7,063 nt of DNA, from the NCBI GenBank assembly GCA_035406685.1, contig DAONLM010000164.1:1-7063 (forward strand). The letters run 5' to 3'. The notes below the pieces were generated by a model. It was given only the letters and a program-made list of their open reading frames with translations. It had not been told where the DNA came from and searched no databases. Made by a program: the position numbers and the translations under genes. Source of the DNA: DAONLM01 sp035406685. GTDB taxonomy: Bacteria; Spirochaetota; GWE2-31-10; MWDO01. Numbering within the stretch: position 1 is the stretch's first letter; the number at the start of each line of letters is the position of its first letter. Below are positions 1 to 4,686 of the stretch, in pieces.

Positions 1-61
1 AAAGGATTTTCTTAAAAATTTTGTGATTAATATATAGAAAACAATTTTTATGGAGGATACA

Positions 62-580
62 ATGAAAAAGTTTGATTTTGTTCTGAATAAAAATTTATTA
101 GATAACATTAAAAATTTAGCAAAAAAGAAATCTATATCCCTTTCTGCTTTAATGAGGGAAATCTTTGAAAAGATTATTCCTATTCTTGAAAAAAAACATC
201 TCAAAGAAAAAAGAAGGGAAAAAGACTATCCAATAGTATGTGCAACACATAGAGTAAGAGTATATCTTACTAAAAAGTTGTATAACCAGTTGAAATTAAT
301 TCATAGCCATTTGAATACTTTCAGTATGGCTGTGCTTGTAAGAGAGATACTGGAGGAATATTTTCTTGGTATTGAAACTTTTGGAGAAGAAGAGTTTAAA
401 AAGAAAATTGAAATGCTAAAAAATAAACTTGAAGAATTAAGAGTAAGAAAGGCTGTGGTTGTGAAAAAGGATAAGGGGAAGGTGATGCCGCCTGATATCC
501 GTCGCGCTCCCCATCCCGACCAGTATTTCATGCTTACTTTTGACTCAAAATTTCGACTTCTGGAGATAAAATTTTTGTAA
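62..580 (+). CDS. Tandem ribbon-helix-helix-like DNA-binding protein (hypothetical)
   Basis: I do not recognise this 172-residue protein with certainty. Residues 4-40 and 65-101 look like two copies of one fold: a short beta strand (FDFVL; VRVYL), a helix, a turn and a second helix holding the shared pattern S-x-x-x-L-x-R-E-I. This is the ribbon-helix-helix pattern of MetJ/Arc-type DNA binders, here fused in one chain. Residues 108-130 are charged and may form a coiled coil; the end (about 154-172) looks like a beta hairpin. The architecture loosely recalls the leptospiral DUF1564 family, but that link is from memory and weak. I chose the ATG at 62 because GGAGG (52-56) lies 5 nt before it; the in-frame ATG at 50 would put that site inside the gene. 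No clear promoter is visible in the 61 bases upstream, so it may be the last gene of a preceding unit. DNA binding is inferred, and the target is unknown. Confidence 0.6.
   Translation: MKKFDFVLNKNLLDNIKNLAKKKSISLSALMREIFEKIIPILEKKHLKEKRREKDYPIVCATHRVRVYLTKKLYNQLKLIHSHLNTFSMAVLVREILEEYFLGIETFGEEEFKKKIEMLKNKLEELRVRKAVVVKKDKGKVMPPDIRRAPHPDQYFMLTFDSKFRLLEIKFL
485..523 (+). other. GC-rich patch inside the 3' end of the first gene
   Basis: 26 of these 39 bases are G or C (67%), in surroundings near 30%. The codons change abruptly to CCG, CGT, CGC, CCC and GAC, which are scarce in the neighbouring genes. It encodes residues 142-154, rich in Pro and Arg, linking the charged helix to the final beta-hairpin-like segment. 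The reading frame stays open, so it is not an obvious frameshift. It could be a recombined or acquired 3' segment, or an element conserved at the nucleotide level. Confidence 0.55.
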
Positions 581-596
581 AAAGCAAGGCTTTTTT
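579..596 (+). terminator. Probable intrinsic terminator of the first gene
   Basis: A 7-bp stem AAAAAGC (579-585) / GCTTTTT (589-595) with loop AAG begins inside the stop codon of the upstream gene and runs into six T's (591-596). The stem is short and has only two G:C pairs, so termination may be partial. Its position between the upstream gene and the promoter of the ribosomal operon supports the call. Confidence 0.55.
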
Positions 597-689
597 AAAT
601 TTCTACTCTCGTATATCTCTAAAAAAAATATGCCATTAGGAGGAGTCTGTTCATTTTAATTTTCTTAACGCACTAAATCTCAATTTTTT

Positions 690-718
690 TTGACAAAAAT
701 CATTATTTATGATATAGT
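690..718 (+). promoter_or_regulatory. Sigma-70-type promoter of the rpsF-ssb-rpsR-rplI(-dnaB) operon
   Basis: A perfect -35 TTGACA (690-695) is followed after exactly 17 bp by a -10 TATAGT (713-718). Transcription should start near 725, giving a leader of about 72 nt before the rpsF ATG. The match quality and the place upstream of ribosomal protein genes both fit a strong housekeeping promoter. Confidence 0.85.
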
Positions 719-727
719 TACTTTCAC

Positions 728-769
728 CTTCTTGGTTAATACAAAGAGTATTAACCCTAAAATAAGAAG
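728..769 (+). promoter_or_regulatory. rpsF leader hairpin, candidate S6:S18 autoregulatory site
   Basis: The leader folds into two stacked stems: an outer 6-bp stem CTTCTT (728-733) / AAGAAG (764-769) and an inner 9-bp stem GGTTAATAC (734-742) / GTATTAACC (748-756) with loop AAAGA. The stems are continuous on the 5' side and separated by a 7-nt bulge (757-763, CTAAAAT) on the 3' side. Many bacteria have a bulged leader hairpin before rpsF that binds the S6:S18 complex and lowers operon expression. The shape and location fit that element. The CCG trinucleotide I recall as typical of its bulge is not present here; the strand reads ACC followed by CTAA. The structure is seen directly; the ligand is inferred. 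Confidence 0.6.
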
Positions 770-796
770 AGTAAATTTAGTCCAAAAGGAGGAATT

Positions 797-1078
797 ATGA
801 GAAACTATGAATTAATGATTATTTACAACACAGAAGAAAAAGGCTTAACAGAAGGACTTGAGCATGTTAAGAATTTTTTTCAATCCCATAATGTAGAAAT
901 TATAAACGAAAAGGATTATGGGATGAGAGATCTTGCCTATCCTATTGAGAAAAAAAAGAGAGGCCACTATTACCTCTTTAATATCAAGACAGAGCAGGCA
1001 AATCTTGCAAAAATAAATAAAGATTTTAAGTTGTATAAGCCTATTCTGCGTTATCTAATTTTAAAACAGGAAGCCTAA
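797..1078 (+). CDS. rpsF: 30S ribosomal protein S6
   Basis: Small-subunit protein S6 binds the 16S rRNA platform as a heterodimer with S18, which is encoded two genes downstream. The 93-residue product has the S6 start pattern (residues 4-10, YELMIIY), the central segment at 41-64 (YGMRDLAYPI followed by a KKK-RGHYYLF stretch) and the closing strand RYLILK at 85-90. It sits at the short end of the family, ending soon after the core with no long acidic tail. GGAGG (788-792) lies 4 nt before the ATG. It is the first gene of the operon, transcribed from the promoter at 690-718, and is probably controlled by the leader hairpin. Only 1 nt separates it from ssb, which implies coupled translation. 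Confidence 0.97.
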   Translation: MRNYELMIIYNTEEKGLTEGLEHVKNFFQSHNVEIINEKDYGMRDLAYPIEKKKRGHYYLFNIKTEQANLAKINKDFKLYKPILRYLILKQEA

Positions 1079-1079
1079 T

Positions 1080-1601
1080 ATGTCAGTAAGAGATTTAAAC
1101 TCAGTGGTAATAATAGGCAGATTGGTCCAGAAGCCAGAATTAAAATATACTACAAATGGAATTCCAATTGCAAAATTTTCAATAGCAAACAATACAAGTT
1201 ATATGCAAAATAATGAAAGAAAAAATTATGTAAATTATTTTGATCTTACTGTCTGGGGAAATCAAGCCATTAATTGTGAAAAATATCTTAAAAAAGGAAG
1301 TCTTGTAGCAGTAGAAGGACATTTAAGGCAGAATAGATGGACCGACCCTACCACTAATAAGACTCTTTCAAAAGTAGAAATTATAGCAAATTCTGTTCAA
1401 TTCTTAACACCTGTATCGTCTAATGCTGAGACAATTTCACAATTTCAAAATAAAGTATCCTCTAATTCCAAACAGCAAGAAAATGGAAATATAAATAATC
1501 CGTTTGATGATATTGGTAACTCAAATGGTATTGAAGATAGTTATGATCCAGGTTTCTCAGACGATACTTTTAATGGTGGGGATGATGATATCCCTTTTTA
1601 A
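1080..1601 (+). CDS. ssb: Single-stranded DNA-binding protein SSB
   Basis: SSB coats single-stranded DNA during replication, repair and recombination and recruits partner proteins through its C-terminal tip. The 173-residue protein has an N-terminal OB fold (about 4-110), with the family's opening segment (LNSVVIIGRL), the FDLTVWG strand (54-60) and a GSLVAVEGHLR strand (73-83). A low-complexity linker rich in N, S, Q and G follows (about 111-160). The protein ends in DDDIPF, the canonical acidic tip that contacts SSB-interacting proteins. Length and layout match a typical bacterial SSB. Its ribosome binding site (AGGAAG, 1068-1073) lies within the last codons of rpsF, so its translation is probably coupled. 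The 53-bp gap to rpsR is almost pure A/T. Confidence 0.97.
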   Translation: MSVRDLNSVVIIGRLVQKPELKYTTNGIPIAKFSIANNTSYMQNNERKNYVNYFDLTVWGNQAINCEKYLKKGSLVAVEGHLRQNRWTDPTTNKTLSKVEIIANSVQFLTPVSSNAETISQFQNKVSSNSKQQENGNINNPFDDIGNSNGIEDSYDPGFSDDTFNGGDDDIPF

Positions 1602-1654
1602 ATTTTTAATTTAAATTTAAATAATAAAATTTTAATAGAAAAAGGAGTAAAATT

Positions 1655-1933
1655 ATGAGTGATAATATTAAAGATAACGAATTTTTAGATACAAAAGATG
1701 ATGGAAGTCAAAGAAAAAAGATCTATTTAAAGAAGAAGGTTTGTAGATTTTGCAACGATAAAAATTTAAAGATCGATTATAAAGATGTTGATACTTTGAG
1801 AAGATTTGTCACAGAAGGTGGGAAAATATTACCAAAAAGAATAACTGGTAATTGTTCAAAACATCAAAGAAAAGTTGCAGAACAGATAAAAATAGCAAGA
1901 GCAATAGCATTATTACCTTATTTAAAAAAATAA
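1655..1933 (+). CDS. rpsR: 30S ribosomal protein S18, zinc-binding form
   Basis: S18 is the partner of S6 on the 30S platform. The 92-residue protein has a disordered acidic N-terminus (about 1-20), then the S18 core: CRFC (30-33), YKDVDTLRRFVTEGGKILP (42-60), ITGNCSKHQR (63-72) and a final helix IARAIALLPYL (80-90). C30, C33, C67 and H70 form a complete CxxC/CxxH zinc ligand set, so this is the C+ type rather than the zinc-independent paralogue. GGAG (1644-1647) precedes the ATG by 7 nt. The stop is followed by a short tandem duplication and then rplI, 32 bp away. Together with S6 it may feed back on the operon leader. Confidence 0.97.
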   Translation: MSDNIKDNEFLDTKDDGSQRKKIYLKKKVCRFCNDKNLKIDYKDVDTLRRFVTEGGKILPKRITGNCSKHQRKVAEQIKIARAIALLPYLKK

Positions 1934-1955
1934 CTGATTTAAAAAAAAATAACTG
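1921..1955 (+). repeat. Short imperfect tandem duplication across the rpsR stop and rplI ribosome binding site
   Basis: TTTAAAAAAATAACTG (1921-1936) is repeated as TTTAAAAAAAAATAACTG (1938-1955), differing only by two extra A's. The first copy encodes the last two Lys codons and the TAA stop of rpsR. The second copy leads directly into the GGAGG of rplI. It may have arisen by slippage or tandem duplication, and it lengthens the rpsR-rplI spacer. Confidence 0.7.
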
Positions 1956-1965
1956 GAGGTTGATT

Positions 1966-2547
1966 ATGGCTACAATAAAAGTAATTCTTAAAAAAGATGT
2001 CCCTAATTTAGGAGAAGAAGGAGATGTTAAAGTAGTAAAAGCTGGATATGCCAGAAATTTTTTATTTCCTAAAGGGTTTGCCGTTGATTATTCTTTAAAA
2101 AATAGAAATGCACTTGAGAAACAGAAAGATATAATTGAAAAAAAGAGACTTGCAAAAAAAGAAAATGCAAAAGAATTAAAAGAAAAATTGGATAATGTAA
2201 AGATATCAATATCAATTCAGGCTGGTGAAAAAGGGAGATTATACGGAACAGTTACAACTTCTCAAGTTGAAGAAGAACTTCAAAAATTAGGTTTTAATAT
2301 TGACAAAAAGAAGATAGAGATTAGAGATCATATAAAAGTTGCTGGAACATATAAGGCATATATACATATTTATCAGGATATATCAGCAACAATAGAGATG
2401 GAAATTATTCCAAAATATGAAGAGAAAAAACAGCAGCCACAGAGACAAAAAGGTTTTAAGAAAAGAAGAAATTTTCAGCAGGAGAATTTTGAAATAAAAA
2501 ATGAAAGCGATTCTGAAAAAGTTGAATCAGAAGATAATAAAGATTAA
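1966..2547 (+). CDS. rplI: 50S ribosomal protein L9 with C-terminal extension
   Basis: L9 binds 23S rRNA with its N-terminal domain and reaches out from the 50S subunit through a long helix to a C-terminal domain. The 193-residue product shows the N-terminal signature (GEEGDVKVVKAGYARNFLFP, 17-36), the connecting charged helix (about 42-77) and the C-terminal domain (about 78-150, with GRLYGTVTTSQ at 90-100). Typical L9 ends near residue 150. Here some 43 residues follow, first basic and Gln-rich (152-172), then acidic (175-193), probably disordered. I chose the ATG at 1966 because GGAGG (1955-1959) sits 6 nt before it; the frame is open upstream to 1852, but that part overlaps rpsR and has no L9 similarity. 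Fourth gene of the operon. Confidence 0.96.
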   Translation: MATIKVILKKDVPNLGEEGDVKVVKAGYARNFLFPKGFAVDYSLKNRNALEKQKDIIEKKRLAKKENAKELKEKLDNVKISISIQAGEKGRLYGTVTTSQVEEELQKLGFNIDKKKIEIRDHIKVAGTYKAYIHIYQDISATIEMEIIPKYEEKKQQPQRQKGFKKRRNFQQENFEIKNESDSEKVESEDNKD

Positions 2548-2565
2548 GATCTAATTAAAGTAGTA

Positions 2566-2672
2566 AACCTACGATAAAAACCAAAAACGGCTTTTATAAG
2601 ATCATTGTCAGAACTAAAAAGATGATGTTCTAAAATTTTTGGTATATTATCGTAGGTTATTTTTTTTTTTTT
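2566..2672 (+). terminator. Structured terminator/attenuator-like element between rplI and dnaB
   Basis: A perfect 12-bp stem AACCTACGATAA (2566-2577) / TTATCGTAGGTT (2647-2658) is followed by A and then 13 T's (2660-2672), the form of an intrinsic terminator. Inside it, separated by a small internal loop, is a second perfect 8-bp stem ACCAAAAA (2580-2587) / TTTTTGGT (2636-2643). The remaining loop (2588-2635) offers two alternative 5-bp pairings, ATCAT (2601-2605) / ATGAT (2622-2626) and AGAAC (2610-2614) / GTTCT (2627-2631). The T-run ends only 18 bp before the dnaB ATG, and I find no convincing promoter after it. dnaB therefore depends on read-through, on regulated antitermination, or on a weak promoter within the element (for example TATTAT, 2645-2650, with no good -35). 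Confidence 0.75.
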
Positions 2673-2690
2673 AATAGGTAAGGAATATTT

Positions 2691-4067
2691 ATGGATAATA
2701 AAATAGAAAAAGTTTTACCTCACAATCTTGAAGCAGAAATCAATCTACTTGCATCTCTTTTGATCGATTCTAAGATTTTTGATGACCTGATAGAACAGAA
2801 AATAGGTATAGCAGATTTTTATGATGAGAGAAATCAGGCTATTTTTTATGGCATAGAAGAATTAAAAAAAGAGGCAAAACCAGTTGATCTTATAACGCTA
2901 ACAGAAATGCTTAAAAAGTTAAATATATACGAAAAGGCTGGTGGTGCTTCCTATATCTCTTCTATTCTTGATAGAGTTCCAACAAGTGCTAATGCAAAAT
3001 ATTATGCAGAGATAGTTAAAGCAAAATCAATGGCAAGAGATCTTATTAGAATTTCTCAGGATATTTTAGCAAAATCTCTTGATCCCTCGACAAATATAAA
3101 AGATCTTATCGATGAATCTGAAAAAAAAATATTCGATATAAATCAGGATCTATATACAACAAGTATTTCTCATATAAGAGATGCAATTACAGAAGAATTT
3201 AAAAAAATAATGGCAAATAAATCAAGAAAAATGGGGACATATTCTGGTGTGCCAAGTGGTTTTACAAATCTTGATGAGTTAACCGATGGTTTCCAAAATT
3301 CTGAATTAATAGTAATTGCAGCAAGACCCAGTATGGGAAAGACTGCTTTTGCCTTAAACATTGCGACCAATGCGGCTTTTTTAGGAAAAAGAGTTGGATT
3401 TTTTTCAAGTGAAATGAATATAAGCCATCTTATAAGAAGAATGTTATGTTCTGAAGCAAGGGTAAGTCAGGAAAGAGTCTTAAAAAATATTTACACAAAA
3501 CAGGAGGAGGATTTTCTTGTAAAAGCAGCTGAGAAACTCTATGAAGTTACAATAGTTTTTGACGATACCCCAAATATTCCTATACTTGAATTGAGAAGTA
3601 AAGCAAGAAAAATGGCAAAAGATTATAAAATTGAACTTTTAATAATAGATTATTTACAGTTACTAACTGTAGGGGACGAAATATCAAAGAGTACTCCAAG
3701 ACATGAACAGATAGCATACATTTCTAGATCTCTAAAGTCATTGGCAAGGCAGCTAAATATTCCAGTAATTGCTCTTGCACAATTAAATAGAAACGTAGAG
3801 ACAAGGGGAGAAGATAGCCCACCAAAAATGTCTGATTTAAAAGACTCTGGCTCCATAGAACAGGATGCTGATATTATAATATTCATTCATAAAGATAAAG
3901 AAAAAACAGAAGGTGAAAAAGAAGAAGATGCTGCCAAAAAAGATGTTGATATTAGAGTCATAACTGTTGGTAAAAATAGAAATGGTCCACAGGGTAGTTT
4001 TAAGATGCTTTTTCATAAAAAATTCACAAGATTTGAAGGTATTACAAAAGATTCTTTTGTAGAATAA
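2691..4067 (+). CDS. dnaB: Replicative DNA helicase DnaB
   Basis: DnaB is the hexameric ATP-driven helicase that unwinds the replication fork and binds primase. The 458-residue protein is full length: an N-terminal helical domain (about 8-105, starting LPHNLEAEINLLASLL), a linker (about 110-175) and a RecA-like motor. Walker A is ARPSMGKT (211-218), the probable catalytic Glu is E241 in SSEM, Walker B is LLIIDYLQLL (316-325), and LAQLNRNVETR (362-372) is followed by DLKDSGSIEQDADII (382-396). KNRNGPQG (428-435) matches the motif-H4 region that carries the arginine finger. A charged stretch (about 401-420, rich in K and E) makes the loop before that motif longer than in B. subtilis as I recall it. 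AAGGA (2680-2684) lies 6 nt before the ATG. It follows a terminator-like element, so its expression may be tuned apart from the ribosomal genes. Confidence 0.97.
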   Translation: MDNKIEKVLPHNLEAEINLLASLLIDSKIFDDLIEQKIGIADFYDERNQAIFYGIEELKKEAKPVDLITLTEMLKKLNIYEKAGGASYISSILDRVPTSANAKYYAEIVKAKSMARDLIRISQDILAKSLDPSTNIKDLIDESEKKIFDINQDLYTTSISHIRDAITEEFKKIMANKSRKMGTYSGVPSGFTNLDELTDGFQNSELIVIAARPSMGKTAFALNIATNAAFLGKRVGFFSSEMNISHLIRRMLCSEARVSQERVLKNIYTKQEEDFLVKAAEKLYEVTIVFDDTPNIPILELRSKARKMAKDYKIELLIIDYLQLLTVGDEISKSTPRHEQIAYISRSLKSLARQLNIPVIALAQLNRNVETRGEDSPPKMSDLKDSGSIEQDADIIIFIHKDKEKTEGEKEEDAAKKDVDIRVITVGKNRNGPQGSFKMLFHKKFTRFEGITKDSFVE

Positions 4068-4125
4068 AAATTATTCAAAATACCTCAAAAATTCAAATTA
4101 TTCTAAATAATATACTAAAAAATAG

Positions 4126-4154
4126 TTGAATTATTATATAATATGTTATATAAT
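4126..4154 (+). promoter_or_regulatory. Sigma-70-type promoter of the PilZ gene
   Basis: TTGAAT (4126-4131), a 17-bp spacer and a perfect TATAAT (4149-4154) lie 33 bp before the PilZ ATG, with a start expected near 4161. The -10 region is part of a 10-bp direct repeat TTATATAATA (4134-4143 and 4146-4155) spaced by TG, giving a possible second -10 twelve bases upstream. This suggests PilZ is transcribed independently of dnaB. Confidence 0.75.
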
Positions 4155-4187
4155 AATATTTAAAATTATTTTTAGAGGGTGGGATCT

Positions 4188-4541
4188 ATGGCTTTTGAAA
4201 AAGATTTAAGAAAGTATCCAAGGTATAATATTAATGCTGACTTTAAATACGCCTACAATAGTGTTGAGGCAAGATGTCAGATCTTAAACATATCAGAAGG
4301 TGGTATGTTATTAAAGATTCCTCAAATTCTTGATATTGGTGATGAAATACTCCTTATATTTGAAAGAACAATTCCCTATAAAGTAAAAAAAGTAAAAGCA
4401 GAAGTTAAACACATCAATATCAATAAAGCCGGAGTCTCTTATAAAGAGATAAGTTTGGATGATCAGGACTTTATAAGAGAGTATATTGATTATTTAAGAA
4501 GGAATAAGGCAACAAATCATATATACTATAACTATAGATAA
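4188..4541 (+). CDS. Stand-alone PilZ-domain protein, probable cyclic-di-GMP receptor
   Basis: PilZ domains bind the second messenger cyclic di-GMP and pass the signal to motility, surface or transcription partners. The 117-residue protein is essentially one PilZ domain. The RxxxR ligand-binding motif is present at 8-12 (RKYPR) and the second motif NxSxxG at 34-39 (NISEGG), so nucleotide binding looks intact. Beta strands follow to about residue 87, then a C-terminal helix (about 90-106) and an aromatic-rich tail (HIYYNYR). I chose the ATG at 4188 with AGAGGG (4174-4179) 8 nt upstream; the in-frame GTG at 4179 would overlap that site. No membrane segment or output domain is attached, so it must act through a partner not visible here. 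It has its own promoter and is convergent with the WD40-caspase gene. Confidence 0.88.
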   Translation: MAFEKDLRKYPRYNINADFKYAYNSVEARCQILNISEGGMLLKIPQILDIGDEILLIFERTIPYKVKKVKAEVKHININKAGVSYKEISLDDQDFIREYIDYLRRNKATNHIYYNYR

Positions 4542-4621
4542 ATAGAAAAGCATTGTTTTTCTCATTATTAAAATTATTTTATATTTTATCTATTTAAGAC
4601 TAAATTTTAACTTTTAGCATC

Positions 4622-4647
4622 AGGTTTGTCATATCTATGACAAACCT
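4622..4647. terminator. Perfect 11-bp inverted repeat between convergent genes
   Basis: AGGTTTGTCAT (4622-4632) and ATGACAAACCT (4637-4647) are exact inverted copies around the 4-nt centre ATCT. A weaker outer pairing TTTTA (4612-4616) / TAAAA (4652-4656) could extend it. It lies 80 bp after the PilZ stop and 39 bp after the minus-strand gene's stop, where a bidirectional terminator is expected. No T-run follows it on either strand, so it may instead be a Rho-type or RNA-stabilising hairpin, or a protein-binding palindrome. Confidence 0.5.
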
Positions 4648-4686
4648 AAGATAAAATAAATTATTCAAATTTTTATAGAAGTAATA

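Noticed and set aside
5..36. Promoter for the first gene (TATATA near 31-36)
   Set aside because: No acceptable -35 at the right distance, and such A/T hexamers are common here.
50..61. Earlier ATG for the first gene
   Set aside because: It would place the GGAGG at 52-56 inside the coding sequence, and no ribosome binding site precedes position 50.
301..531. Minus-strand 76-codon open frame opposite the first gene
   Set aside because: No ribosome binding site or recognisable domain; it lies wholly within the better supported plus-strand gene, and its unusual start only reflects the GC-rich patch.
1602..1654. Possible hairpin in the ssb-rpsR gap
   Set aside because: Self-complementarity is pure A/T and weak, as expected by chance in such sequence; no T-run or conserved motif.
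1852..1965. Upstream in-frame extension of rplI
   Set aside because: It overlaps rpsR in another frame, has no L9 similarity, and the ATG at 1966 has a GGAGG at the right distance.
3170..3370. Minus-strand 66-codon open frame within dnaB
   Set aside because: Shadow of a clearly conserved dnaB region; no independent support.
3650..3886. Minus-strand 78-codon open frame within dnaB
   Set aside because: Antisense to the Walker B and motif-H4 region of dnaB; its sequence follows from dnaB codons.
4062..4076. GAATAA/TTATTC hairpin at the dnaB stop as a terminator
   Set aside because: Only 6 weak pairs and followed by A's rather than T's.
4544..4562. AGAAAA/TTTTCT hairpin after PilZ as a terminator
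   Set aside because: Weak A/T stem with a 7-nt loop and no clean T-run; too little to call.
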